NCBI GenBank assembly: GCA_013349295.1
Contig: DUZW01000006.1
Location: 1 to 64,000 of the forward strand
DNA: 64,000 nucleotides
Direction of reading: 5' to 3'
DNA from: Deltaproteobacteria bacterium
Lineage (GTDB): Bacteria > Desulfobacterota > Desulfobulbia > Desulfobulbales > Desulfurivibrionaceae
Every line of letters starts with the position of its first letter. Position 1 is the first letter of the stretch. Shown here piece after piece: positions 23,926 to 32,786 of the stretch. A program made the translations under genes and the position numbers. A model generated the notes under the pieces. That model was not told where the DNA came from. It did not search any database and was given only the letters and a program-made list of their open reading frames with translations.

Positions 23926-25119
23926 ATGACTCCACGCAACGCCCACTCCATTCTCGCCATTGCCTGGAAAAGCGTCACCAGAAAGATGTTCCGCAATCTT
24001 ATCCTGATGCTGGCCGTTGCCTTACTTGTGGCCCTGCTGACCTTTGCCATGCTCTTTAACAAAGCGGTGGAAGAGGATATCGATGAGGCGAGCAAGCGGC
24101 TTGGGGCGGATATTGTCATCGTGCCCTCCGAGGCGAAAGGCAGCGCCGAAGAGTTCATCCTGGAAAGCAAGATCAAGAGCTTTTACATGGATAAATTCGT
24201 CTTCGACGACATCAGCGGCTTGCCCGACATCAAGCAGGCCACCTACCATATCTACCTTAACACCCTTACCTCCGGCTGTTGCAGCATTGATGAGGGACAG
24301 GTTATTGTCTTCGATCAGGACAAGGATTTTGTGGTGGCGCCTTGGCTGGAGAACGGCCCCAAACGTCTGGAGCCGGGGCAGGTCTATGTGGGAAGTTATG
24401 TCTACGACTTTCTCGGCCTGATCAACACAGCCAGTCTGTTCGGCAAAGGGGTCAAGGTGGTTGGGCATCTCCAGCAGACCCGCACCGGTCTTGACCATGG
24501 GGTGTTCATGCGATTGGACGACCTGAACAAAATCTCTCCCGAAGCAATGGGAGGATATCAGCCCGGAAAAATCTCCATCATCTTCATCAAAGTTAAGGAT
24601 GGGGTCTCGCCCGCCAAAGTGGTCGCGGATATCCGCAGAGTCAACCCCACGGTCGGGGTGATGACCAGAGGCGAAATCGGCGCCGATGTCAGGAATACCC
24701 TCGGGGACATCCTCCGGGTGTTCTCCATCACTATCCTAATCTCCTCGCTTCTCGCCCTGCTGCTTGCCTGGTCAACCTTCACCGTGCTCGCCAACGAACG
24801 GCGGCGCGAGGTCGGCATTCTTCGGGCAATCGGCGCCCACCAGATTCACATCATGAAGATTTTCTTGGCCGAAGCGTTGCTGATCAGCTCCATGGGCGGT
24901 CTTGGCGGTGTAGTAATCGGCCATTCCCTGATCATGTATCTATCCAAGGATTTCACCCTGCTTCGCACCCTTGGAGCGGTCTCGGCCATAAGCGCAAGCA
25001 ACATCACCATCGGACTCATCGCCATGGGAGTCGGCATCGCCATTTGTCTGGTCGGAGCAGCGATTCCCATTCTCCGTCTGGCCCGGATGGAGCCGCTGTC
25101 GGCAATTAAGGATGCCTGA
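23926..25119 (+). CDS. FtsX/MacB-like ABC permease (second) with a Cys-Cys motif
   Basis: A 397 aa permease: an N-terminal helix (LILMLAVALLVALLTFAMLF, about 25-45), a periplasmic domain, and three C-terminal helices. The cytoplasmic ERRREVGILRAIGAHQIHIMKIFLAEALL motif region (about 286-315) is the FtsX/MacB signature. The periplasmic domain has an adjacent Cys pair in LTSGCCSIDEG (about residue 120), not typical of LolC or MacB. No ribosome site is obvious before the ATG. Its likely ATPase is the divergent one at 21631. Being next to a haem/propeller protein and NosL, it may move or assemble a cofactor, but substrate and direction are unknown. Confidence 0.83.
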   Translation: MTPRNAHSILAIAWKSVTRKMFRNLILMLAVALLVALLTFAMLFNKAVEEDIDEASKRLGADIVIVPSEAKGSAEEFILESKIKSFYMDKFVFDDISGLPDIKQATYHIYLNTLTSGCCSIDEGQVIVFDQDKDFVVAPWLENGPKRLEPGQVYVGSYVYDFLGLINTASLFGKGVKVVGHLQQTRTGLDHGVFMRLDDLNKISPEAMGGYQPGKISIIFIKVKDGVSPAKVVADIRRVNPTVGVMTRGEIGADVRNTLGDILRVFSITILISSLLALLLAWSTFTVLANERRREVGILRAIGAHQIHIMKIFLAEALLISSMGGLGGVVIGHSLIMYLSKDFTLLRTLGAVSAISASNITIGLIAMGVGIAICLVGAAIPILRLARMEPLSAIKDA

Positions 25120-25136
25120 CGGCTATCGGCCGTCAG
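25116..25136. terminator. Hairpin at the convergent permease / cbiH junction
   Basis: CTGACGGC (25116-25123) and GCCGTCAG (25129-25136) pair exactly with a 5-base loop, overlapping the permease stop and ending five bases before the cbiH stop. There is no T run on either side, so it is a weak or bidirectional terminator at best. Confidence 0.4.
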
Positions 25137-25141
25137 CTCAC

Positions 25142-25912
25142 TTACAAGGCATATTTTGCTGCGTATCCCCGGGGAGTGACCATAAATCCCTGCCAGGCAA
25201 AAGTCATGGAGTTGCCGACGATGATGGTTGTCTGCATGTCGATCTCGCTCTCCAGCATCTTTCCCAGGGTGGTAAGCACAATCCGTTCATTCTCCCGGGT
25301 GGCGGCGGTAACGATGCCCACCGGCGTCTCCGGAGCGCGGTGCGCCAAGAGGATCTCACGGGCCCGAACAATATGCTCGGCTCGTTTCTTCGATTTCGGA
25401 TTATAGATCGCCAGGACAAAATCCGCTGAGGCTGCAGCCTCAAGGCGTTTTTCAATCTTTTCCCACGGAGTCAGCAGGTCGGACAGGCTGACCGCCGCGA
25501 AATCATGCATGAGCGGCGCGCCCAGACGGGCTGCGCAGGCGTTAATTGCGGCGATTCCGGCAATCACCTCGATATCGACGGAAGAACCCTGCTCTCGGGC
25601 CATCTCAAAGACCAGCCCGGCCATGGCATAGATGCCGGGGTCTCCGCCGGAAACAAGGGCCACCTTTTTGCCTTCCGCCGCCAGATCCAGCGCCTTGCGG
25701 CAGCGGTCAACCTCCTTCATCATCTGGGAGGCAATCACCTCCTTGCCCACGAGAAACTCAGGAATCAAATCAAGGTAGGTCTGGTAGCCGACGATTACCT
25801 CGGCTGCACCGAGGGCCTCGCCCGCCGCCGGCGTCATATGTTTTGCAGAACCCGGTCCTGTTCCGACAACGTACAGTTTGCCCTGGCCACTGCCATGGTT
25901 ACATTGTGCCAT
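25142..25912 (-). CDS. cbiH: Cobalt-precorrin-3 / precorrin-3B C17-methyltransferase
   Basis: Corrin-ring C17 methylation and ring contraction step (256 aa). The SAM-dependent tetrapyrrole methylase fold shows the GTGPGSAKHMT loop near residues 18-28, SGGDPGIYAMAGLVFE and the AIYNPKSKKR segment. The ATG at 25912 has GGGAAAAG upstream and lies 79 bases inside the end of cbiG in another frame. No alternative start exists between it and the essential GTGPG loop, so the long overlap is real. CbiH (anaerobic name) is preferred over CobJ because cbiD, cbiG and cbiK are in the same operon. It is the last gene of the run. Confidence 0.92.
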   Translation of the reverse strand: MAQCNHGSGQGKLYVVGTGPGSAKHMTPAAGEALGAAEVIVGYQTYLDLIPEFLVGKEVIASQMMKEVDRCRKALDLAAEGKKVALVSGGDPGIYAMAGLVFEMAREQGSSVDIEVIAGIAAINACAARLGAPLMHDFAAVSLSDLLTPWEKIEKRLEAAASADFVLAIYNPKSKKRAEHIVRAREILLAHRAPETPVGIVTAATRENERIVLTTLGKMLESEIDMQTTIIVGNSMTFAWQGFMVTPRGYAAKYAL

Positions 25913-26835
25913 TTTCTTTTCCCAACCAGTAGATCATTACTCTGTGCGCTGAGCAGGGCCGCCGGTTCGGCCACACCGACCGCTCCGACATGATGCAAGG
26001 CCGCTTCGGAAACCGCGACATCCGCAACCCTGTTCAACTCGTCTTTATTGAAAAATTCTATTCGTACACCCAACTCTTGTGCAAAGGCCAGCAGTCCGAT
26101 CTCGTCGTTTTTGAGATCGATGGAGGCAAGGTTGCGGATGCTCAAAGGCGACAATCCCTGTTCGCGAAACAACTCTTGAGCGGCCTGATGGAGTTCGGCA
26201 ACCGGAACCCCACGGTTGCATCCTACTCCGACCACCAGATTTTTTGGGCGAAAAACCACGGCGGCTCCATATTCGCCGAGCCGAGAAGTCACCACAATAT
26301 CGGCTTGCTCCGCTCCGGCGACCGCAACCAGTCCACGGGGCAGCGAGGCAATCTGTATCTCCGAATACACGCTCAGGCTGCCGGTATTGACCAGTTGCGC
26401 ACTGGCCCGGGTCAGCGCCTGCTTGCTTTCGCAAACAAGATTCTGCTCCTTGGCCCAGAGATCGACGGGGACAAGCCCCAAGATGTCCGAGGCGGTGGTG
26501 ATCACCGGTTCGCCGCCGCACAAAGCAGCCACCCGGCACGCCAGCTCATTGCCGCCTCCCAGATGGCCGGAAAGCAGGCTGATGGCATGACGCCCCAATT
26601 CATCCACCACCACCACGCAGGGGTCGTGCTCCTTGCCTTGCAAAAGCGGGGCAATCCCCCGCACCACGATGCCGGTGGCCATGATGCAAACAAAACCGTC
26701 CAGCTTTTGCCAGTGCCGGGCGAGAGTAAGCGCCACCCCCTCCTCCAGAGGAAGCAGAGATGCGCCCATTCTTTCTGCTAACTCAGCCGCCAGCCTCTTG
26801 CCGCCGGCGGTTATGGCCAGAATCCCGATCTTCAT
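25834..26835 (-). CDS. cbiG: Cobalt-precorrin-5A hydrolase
   Basis: CbiG opens the delta-lactone of cobalt-precorrin-5A, releasing acetaldehyde; it is diagnostic of the anaerobic pathway. The 333 aa protein has the N-terminal domain (GFVCIMATGIVVRGIAPLL, then VVVDELGRHAISLLSGHLGGGNELA near 75-100) and the C-terminal CbiG domain (VVGVGCNRGVP, about 211-221). The usual end (K..NVTMAVAR) is followed by a further 15 residues encoded within the overlap with cbiH. It starts three bases after the cbiF stop. Confidence 0.93.
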   Translation of the reverse strand: MKIGILAITAGGKRLAAELAERMGASLLPLEEGVALTLARHWQKLDGFVCIMATGIVVRGIAPLLQGKEHDPCVVVVDELGRHAISLLSGHLGGGNELACRVAALCGGEPVITTASDILGLVPVDLWAKEQNLVCESKQALTRASAQLVNTGSLSVYSEIQIASLPRGLVAVAGAEQADIVVTSRLGEYGAAVVFRPKNLVVGVGCNRGVPVAELHQAAQELFREQGLSPLSIRNLASIDLKNDEIGLLAFAQELGVRIEFFNKDELNRVADVAVSEAALHHVGAVGVAEPAALLSAQSNDLLVGKRKWHNVTMAVARANCTLSEQDRVLQNI

Positions 26836-26838
26836 ACC

Positions 26839-27609
26839 TTACCGGGCCGCATCCCGATAACCGTGCGCGAAATGGCGGTCGTAGAGTTTGGACAAAGCCG
26901 GGGGCGGGGCACTGGCCAACACCTTGCCCACCGCGATGATCGCGGTTTTGGTGATCCCCGCCGCCGTTACCTGTGCGGCAATGGTCGCAAGGGTCCCGCG
27001 GATGATGCGCTGCTCCGGCCAGCTCACCTTTTCCACCACAGCCACCGGGGTATCCTGCGGGTAGCCGCCGCTGAGCAAATCTCCAACAACCTCCTTGATC
27101 ATACCGATACTGAGCAGGATCAGCATGGTTGCCTGATGACTTGCCAAGACAACAAGGGATTCCTGCTCCGGCACCGGAGTCCGACCTGCCCTCCGGGTGA
27201 TGATCACGGTCTGGGAGACCTCGGGCAGGGTCAGTTCGGTGGCCAGGGCCGCTGCGGTTGCCACGGTGGAACTTACCCCGGGTACCACCTGAAAAGGGAT
27301 ATTGACCGCAACCAGACGGGCAATCTGTTCATTGATCGCCCCATAAATGGAGGGGTCGCCGGTATGGAGGCGGACCACCTTTTTTCCTTGTGCCTGGGCG
27401 CTGATCACCAATGTCATGACCTCGTCCAGGTTCATACCGGCGGAATTGTGCACCTCGCCATTCACCCCGGCAAGAAGCGCCTCCGGCACCAGGCTGCCGG
27501 TGTAGACTATGCAATCGGCCTCCCGCAGCAACCGTTGCCCCTTGACCGTAATCAGCTCCGGGTCGCCGGGGCCGGCCCCCACAAAAAAGACCGGAAAACG
27601 TTCCATCAT
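26839..27609 (-). CDS. cbiF: Cobalt-precorrin-4 / precorrin-4 C11-methyltransferase
   Basis: A C11 methylase (256 aa; CobM in the aerobic naming). Visible motifs are FVGAGPGDPELITVKG (about 8-23), CIVYTGSLVPEALL, VRLHTGDPSIYGAINEQ and the C-terminal VGKVL. The N-terminus overlaps the cbiL stop by four bases (ATGA), so translation is coupled. The full set of loops indicates an intact enzyme. Confidence 0.94.
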   Translation of the reverse strand: MMERFPVFFVGAGPGDPELITVKGQRLLREADCIVYTGSLVPEALLAGVNGEVHNSAGMNLDEVMTLVISAQAQGKKVVRLHTGDPSIYGAINEQIARLVAVNIPFQVVPGVSSTVATAAALATELTLPEVSQTVIITRRAGRTPVPEQESLVVLASHQATMLILLSIGMIKEVVGDLLSGGYPQDTPVAVVEKVSWPEQRIIRGTLATIAAQVTAAGITKTAIIAVGKVLASAPPPALSKLYDRHFAHGYRDAAR

Positions 27610-28331
27610 GACTTCCTCACAATGATGGTGGAGAAGTAATGGGGCTGTTCATGGAGGGCGGTGGTCAGATCGCGCCTGATCCGCTGGCCGGACTGGCTTG
27701 AGCGTTCTATCAGTACCGCCTTATCGAGAAGATTCATCTCTTGCAAAAGCGGCACCAGCCGGTCCATCACCCGGTGTACCTTCATGAGGACCACCGAATC
27801 GAACTGCTCCAGAGTCTCACGTAAGCGGCCATTTTCAAAGGTGGCCGGGATGACCACCAACCGGTCATCTCCCAGACAGAGGGGCTGCCCGGCCGCCGCG
27901 GCGGAGGCGCCGATGGCGGAGACCCCCGGGATGATCTCCACAGGCAGGTCCGGAGCCAGAGCAAAAAGGGTTTCGCAAACATAGAAGCCGGTGCTGTAGA
28001 TAGCCGGATCGCCGAGGGTGGGAAAGGCCACATCCCGGCCTGCCTGGAGATGAGCGACGATCTGGGCCGCCGCCGCACTCCAGGCCTTTTTTACCTCGGG
28101 GTCCGGGGTTTCCCCCATGCGGATCTTTTTCATGGGAAAATGGTGGGTGATAATCTCCTTGTCGCCCCGATTCACCACCCCTTCAGCGATCCCCAAGGCC
28201 GTACTTTCCCCGTCCTTTTTCGCCGCCGGTGCAAGCCACACCGGGCAACGCTCCAAAATCCGCATCGCCTTGAGGGTCATCAACTCCGGATCCCCCGGCC
28301 CTACTCCGACTACATATAATGTTCCCTTCAT
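27606..28331 (-). CDS. cbiL: Cobalt-precorrin-2 / precorrin-2 C20-methyltransferase
   Basis: The first dedicated corrin methylation, at C20 (241 aa; CobI). The SAM-methylase loop TLYVVGVGPGDPELMTLKA opens the protein. FPTLGDPAIYSTGFYV (about 102-117) and IPGVSAIGASAAAAG (about 132-146) complete the fold. The start overlaps the cbiET stop by four bases. With CbiK supplying cobalt-sirohydrochlorin, the substrate is probably the cobalt form. Confidence 0.94.
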   Translation of the reverse strand: MKGTLYVVGVGPGDPELMTLKAMRILERCPVWLAPAAKKDGESTALGIAEGVVNRGDKEIITHHFPMKKIRMGETPDPEVKKAWSAAAAQIVAHLQAGRDVAFPTLGDPAIYSTGFYVCETLFALAPDLPVEIIPGVSAIGASAAAAGQPLCLGDDRLVVIPATFENGRLRETLEQFDSVVLMKVHRVMDRLVPLLQEMNLLDKAVLIERSSQSGQRIRRDLTTALHEQPHYFSTIIVRKS

Positions 28332-29554
28332 TTGCTTCCTGTCATAACGGTTATGGGATTTAAAACCTTTGCCGGTTCATTCTCCGGGAAAGTCGTTCGT
28401 TCAATCTGCACCTTGGTCAACCCGACCTTCAGCCCGTGCTCGGCCATGCATGGCGGGGCTTCGGCCACGGTTTTGGGGATCACCCCATTCACCACCAGCC
28501 TGCCCCTGAGAGGCAACCGCCGGGCAGCCTGGCCGATGATCTCCGCCAATTTGCCGCCGCTGCCGCCGATAAAGACCCGATCCGGGTCCGGCAAGGTGCT
28601 CACAACTTCCGAGGCCTCACCCTGGACCGGGATGATGTTGTAGCAGCCGAAGCGACGGATATTGCGCTTCACGTTAGCAATGGCTTCGGGATGCTGGTCC
28701 ACGGCAAAAATCGTCAGGTCCGGCTGCAACCGGGCCGCAGTCAGGGAGATGGAGCCGCTGCCGGCGCCGAGGTCCCAGAACACCCCGGTACTCGGCAATC
28801 GCAACGCGTGCAGGGTCACGGCCCGCACCTCATCCTTGGTGATCAAGCCTCGGCTGTGGGCAATCTCTGTCTCGAACAGCCCGAATAACGGGAGATTCTC
28901 ATCCGTTGCGCGGGGTCGGGTGACAATCAGCACATTCAGTTCGGCAAAATTCTGCTCTGCCGCTTCTGCCAGGGTTCCGGAAAAAAGACGCTCTTCGGCG
29001 CTCCCGAGATTTTCAGCAACATATACCCGACACCCAGCCAGCAGGGGTTGGTCTTCGATTAACTCCAGATAATCGGCAAGCTGCCGGGCCAAGCAGGCTG
29101 GGGTATTATGCCGGTCGGTGAAGACAAAGGTCTTCTCACGGCCAAGCAGGAGACCGGGCCCATGCAGGGTTTTCCTGCCATGAAGACTGACCATCTTCAT
29201 GTCATCCCAAGACAGATGAAACCGGGCACACGCCTCCTGCATGGTGGAAAGCGCCGGAAGAACGACCAGTCGATCCGCGCCGAATTCCTTGAGCAGCCTG
29301 CGACCAATGCCGAAAAATAATGGGTCGCCGCTGGCCAGCACCCCGACATCCCCGTTGGTCAACTCCAGGCGGATGGTTTGCAGGGCAGGAGCCAGGGGAG
29401 AGATGGCCCATTTCTCCGCGGCCATCTTTTCCACCAACGCAAGATGGCGGCGGTCTCCGACGATGAGCCTGCACCGGGCCAGCATCCCGATCTGTTCCTC
29501 GGTGAGCCCTCGGCAGCCGACGCCTATCAGGATCAACTCAGGCCGTTGCATCAA
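28328..29554 (-). CDS. cbiET: Bifunctional cobalt-precorrin-7 C5-methyltransferase / cobalt-precorrin-6B C15-methyltransferase (decarboxylating)
   Basis: A fusion of CbiE and CbiT (408 aa; equals CobL). The N-terminal CbiE half has LILIGVGCRGLTEEQ, GDPLFFGIGRRLL and FHLSWDDMKMVSLHGR. The CbiT half, from about 230, is a Rossmann methyltransferase with GVFWDLGAGSGSISLTAARL (SAM motif I, about 258-277) and DRVFIGGSGGKL. Fusion of the two halves is common in proteobacteria. Eighty-six bases separate it from cbiD. Confidence 0.94.
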   Translation of the reverse strand: MMQRPELILIGVGCRGLTEEQIGMLARCRLIVGDRRHLALVEKMAAEKWAISPLAPALQTIRLELTNGDVGVLASGDPLFFGIGRRLLKEFGADRLVVLPALSTMQEACARFHLSWDDMKMVSLHGRKTLHGPGLLLGREKTFVFTDRHNTPACLARQLADYLELIEDQPLLAGCRVYVAENLGSAEERLFSGTLAEAAEQNFAELNVLIVTRPRATDENLPLFGLFETEIAHSRGLITKDEVRAVTLHALRLPSTGVFWDLGAGSGSISLTAARLQPDLTIFAVDQHPEAIANVKRNIRRFGCYNIIPVQGEASEVVSTLPDPDRVFIGGSGGKLAEIIGQAARRLPLRGRLVVNGVIPKTVAEAPPCMAEHGLKVGLTKVQIERTTFPENEPAKVLNPITVMTGSK

Positions 29555-29640
29555 AAAACTCGTCCTCCGTGGATTGACAAAACGGCATAAGGAGCCGCAG
29601 TGAAATCATTAAGCAACCAGAGGTTATATCGTAACGGCTC

Positions 29641-30765
29641 CTAAACATGGTGTTCCACCCGGGTATGGCTGTTCACCAGATAGACCCGCACTTTAAGGCC
29701 GGAAACCTTCTCCGCATAGCGGCGCGCCGCATCGCAGACAGCCAGGATCAGATCATCTTTTCCCTGTTCATGTAACCGCTCATGGATCTCCCGGGCGGTA
29801 TTGACCTCTTTGAGGCTCGCCAACAGGGGTTGATCCGCACCCAGGCTTGCGAGAAGCGCCAGCCCGTCCGTCACTTCCAGAGCCCCATGGCGGACATGGG
29901 TCTGGGGAATCCGCAGGGCCGCCTTCATGATCTTTGCCCACATCCCGGCGAGATGGATGGTGGTAAAACCACCCCGAGCCGCAGCCAGAAGGGAAAACTC
30001 CAGGTAATCGCCCATCATGGCATAGGCTTCCTCCGGCAGGGAGAGCAGGGTTTGCACCCCCTTTTCCGAGGTGCGGCCGGTGGAGAGCACTACCTCCTTA
30101 AGCCCGGCCTCCTTGGCCACCGCCAGAGAGGCCTCGATCGTTGCGGTCCAGGCAGCGGCGGATACGGGATGAACAATGCCGGTGGTGCCGAGGATGGAAA
30201 GTCCGCCGACAATGCCCAGCCGCTTGTTCAGAGTTTTCTCCGCCAGTTCCTCGCCACGGGGCACGGAAATCACCACCTGCACGGTCTTACCCGCTTTTGA
30301 ACCAAGACCCTCCAAAATCGCGGCCAGAATCATCCGGCGCGGCACCGGGTTAATCGCCGGTTCCCCAGGCTGAATGGCAAGACCCCGCTTGGTTACCCTG
30401 CCAACCCCTGGACCGCCGCAGAGAAAAATACCTGTCTGCTCGAGACGGACACAAATCAACCCCTCCTCCCTCGACGGGAGGGAATTTCGACAAGAGGCTC
30501 CTTCCGGCAAAAAAGAAACTCCGGCCACGATCTCGGCGCCGTTGGTCACATCCGGATCATCCCCGGCATCCTTGAGCACCGAGGCCCAGGCCTGGCCGGA
30601 GTTGGCCGCACATTGATGCACGGCAAAACAATGGCGGCTCCCATCCGGGAAGGGAATCTCCACCTGTTCGGGCCGGGGACGGCCCAGAAGCAGCAACAAC
30701 GCCGCCTTGGCCGCCGCCGCGGCACAAGCACCGGTGGTATATCCGCTTCGCAACCTGCGCGCCAT
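29641..30765 (-). CDS. cbiD: Cobalt-precorrin-5B C1-methyltransferase
   Basis: The anaerobic C1 methylase (374 aa). The diagnostic start LRSGYTTGACAAAAAKAAL, the GVGRVTKRGLAIQPGEPAINPVPR block (about 122-145) and ILGTTGIVHPVSAAAWTATIEASL (about 192-215) are all present. The ATG lies six bases after the cbiC stop. CbiD has no counterpart in the oxygen-dependent route, which uses CobF, so this gene fixes the pathway as the anaerobic one. Confidence 0.94.
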   Translation of the reverse strand: MARRLRSGYTTGACAAAAAKAALLLLLGRPRPEQVEIPFPDGSRHCFAVHQCAANSGQAWASVLKDAGDDPDVTNGAEIVAGVSFLPEGASCRNSLPSREEGLICVRLEQTGIFLCGGPGVGRVTKRGLAIQPGEPAINPVPRRMILAAILEGLGSKAGKTVQVVISVPRGEELAEKTLNKRLGIVGGLSILGTTGIVHPVSAAAWTATIEASLAVAKEAGLKEVVLSTGRTSEKGVQTLLSLPEEAYAMMGDYLEFSLLAAARGGFTTIHLAGMWAKIMKAALRIPQTHVRHGALEVTDGLALLASLGADQPLLASLKEVNTAREIHERLHEQGKDDLILAVCDAARRYAEKVSGLKVRVYLVNSHTRVEHHV

Positions 30766-30771
30766 GGGTTT

Positions 30772-31410
30772 CTACGCCTCTCTTGCCAAGCGGATAAGGG
30801 CATTGACGATGGCCACGGCCACCGGTGTCCCACCCTTCCTGCCCCGGCAGGTGATAAAAGGATACATCTTCTCGCTCAACAACTCCTTGGATTCCGCGGC
30901 ATTGACAAAGCCCACCGGCACCCCGACCAACAGACCGGGACAAAGACTTTCCGGCAGATCCTGCCAACATTCCATAACCTTAAGCAGCGCGGTGGGCGCG
31001 TTGCCCACCGAGACGATGCCGATATTTTCCTGCAACCCTTTCTCGATGGCCACCTCGGAACGGGTCAGCCCGCGCTCTTTTGCACTCTCGGCCACATCCG
31101 GCAAAGCCACCTTGCAGATCACCGTACCTCCCCAGGCTGCGAGCAGACCCTTGCTCACCCCGGCCGCGCCCATGTTGACATCGGTAAGGATATTACGGCC
31201 CGCCCGGATCGCCGCGATCCCGGCGTCAATGGCCTTAGGATGAAAGATCAGGGACTCGGCAAAAGAGAAATCTCCGGTTGCATGGATCACCCGCTGAACC
31301 ACCTTAAAGGTTCTGGGATCAAAGTCGGTGGGACCAAGCTCCTCGGCAATGATCCGAAAGCTTTCCGCTTCGATCTCTTCCGGTCGTATCTGCATGATGG
31401 TGGTATTCAT
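30772..31410 (-). CDS. cbiC: Cobalt-precorrin-8 methylmutase
   Basis: CbiC moves the C11 methyl to C12, giving cobyrinate (CobH in the aerobic pathway). I chose ATG 31410, which overlaps the cbiA stop as ATGA and has GGGGAG eight bases upstream. The five extra residues before it lie in the overlap. IRPEEIEAESFRIIAEELG opens the protein, VIHATGDFSFAESLIF contains the conserved catalytic-region His, and GNAPTALLKVMEC and GVPVGFVNAAESKELL follow. About 212 aa, normal size. Confidence 0.94.
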   Translation of the reverse strand: MNTTIMQIRPEEIEAESFRIIAEELGPTDFDPRTFKVVQRVIHATGDFSFAESLIFHPKAIDAGIAAIRAGRNILTDVNMGAAGVSKGLLAAWGGTVICKVALPDVAESAKERGLTRSEVAIEKGLQENIGIVSVGNAPTALLKVMECWQDLPESLCPGLLVGVPVGFVNAAESKELLSEKMYPFITCRGRKGGTPVAVAIVNALIRLAREA

Positions 31411-32786
31411 TTTTTCTCTCCCCACTGGGCGGCAGGCTGACAGGCCCGGACAAATTCCACGGCCATTTGCGGATTGAAACCGAAATGGAGGTGAAGATAC
31501 CCGCCCAGAACATTTTTATACCGGTATCCTTCGCGGCTGTCGTTGTTCACCGCATAGATTCGTTCAATATGATCCGGCATCTCATCAATCACCGAATAAT
31601 GGAACTCATGGCCACGAAGCACGGTGGAGGCCGACCCGAAGAAGCACCCCTTTTCAAGGCGCACCTCGCGGTAACCCAGGCTGGCCCGCTTTTTTTGCAT
31701 CCGGGCCGAAACCGGAAATACCCCGGCCATGGGCAGCACCCCGAGATCATCCCCGGCGATGCCTTCGGTCAGGTACATGAAGCCGCCGCATTCTGCATAA
31801 AGCGGTCTGCCGGATTGGGCCCAGTCGTAAACCGCCTGCCGCATGCCAAGGTTGCCGGAAAGCTCCCGGGCATAGAGCTCCGGGTAGCCGCCGCCCAGAT
31901 AGAGGCCATCCAACCCCTCGGGCAGTTGTCGGTCTTCCAGGGGGCTGAAAAAAACCAGTTCCGCACCCGCAGCCTGCAGGAGATCAAAATTATCCTCATA
32001 GTAAAAGCAGAAGGCCCTGTCCCTGGCCACCCCGATCCGGGCCTGTACCTTAACGCTCTCGTGTCGAACCGGTTCGACTTCCGCAGGCGGCAAGGTGGCG
32101 GTTGCTGCCAGCTCCAGCAGGCGGGGCAGATTGACCTGGGCGGTGATCGTTGCGGCCAGGCCGGCAAGGGCCTCGGGACTGATGGGCTGTTCCTCCCCGG
32201 TAAACAGGCCAAGATGCCGGGCGGGCATGGCAAAATCAAGATTCTGGGGCAAATGTCCTAGAATCTCTGCCCGACAATGGAGACGAATGGCCCCACTCAC
32301 CAGTTCCAGATGTCTCGGGCTGGCAACCCGATTCAGAATTACCGCCACCGGCGCTACCTCCGGCATGAGGGTTTCAAACCCCTTCAAAACCGCAGCCACG
32401 CTTTCCGCGGCGGAACGCACGTCAAGGATCAGAATCACCGGTACGCCCAAGGCCCTGGCCAGCGTAGCGCTGGAAGAAGCCTGGCCGTCGAACATACCCA
32501 TGACCCCTTCGATCACCGAGATATCAGCGCCGCTGCGTTGCCGGGTAGCGGTGAAGGTTTCCCGCACCCTTGCCTCGCCCATCATCCACGGGTCAAGGTT
32601 TCTGGAAACGCGGCCGCTGGCCAGGAGATGCAGACCCGGATCAATAAAATCAGGGCCGCATTTAAAAGGCTGCACCGATTTGCCCATATTACGCAGGGCG
32701 GCAAGCAACCCCAGGGTGATGGTGGTCTTGCCGGAGCCGCTGCTGGTGCCGGCCACCAGAATGGCTGATGACCGATCAGCGGACAT
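31407..32786 (-). CDS. cbiA: Cobyrinate a,c-diamide synthase
   Basis: An ATP- and glutamine-dependent amidase that amidates the a and c carboxylates (459 aa). I chose ATG 32786 with AAGGG upstream; it overlaps the btuF stop by 11 bases, and the frame is open further upstream only as shadow. The N-terminal P-loop is AGTSSGSGKTTITLGLLAAL. A class-I-like glutaminase domain at the C-terminus has the nucleophile Cys in LYAECGGFMYL and a late His pair in GYLHLHFGFNP. Its place between the ring genes and the transporter is typical. Confidence 0.93.
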   Translation of the reverse strand: MSADRSSAILVAGTSSGSGKTTITLGLLAALRNMGKSVQPFKCGPDFIDPGLHLLASGRVSRNLDPWMMGEARVRETFTATRQRSGADISVIEGVMGMFDGQASSSATLARALGVPVILILDVRSAAESVAAVLKGFETLMPEVAPVAVILNRVASPRHLELVSGAIRLHCRAEILGHLPQNLDFAMPARHLGLFTGEEQPISPEALAGLAATITAQVNLPRLLELAATATLPPAEVEPVRHESVKVQARIGVARDRAFCFYYEDNFDLLQAAGAELVFFSPLEDRQLPEGLDGLYLGGGYPELYARELSGNLGMRQAVYDWAQSGRPLYAECGGFMYLTEGIAGDDLGVLPMAGVFPVSARMQKKRASLGYREVRLEKGCFFGSASTVLRGHEFHYSVIDEMPDHIERIYAVNNDSREGYRYKNVLGGYLHLHFGFNPQMAVEFVRACQPAAQWGEKK

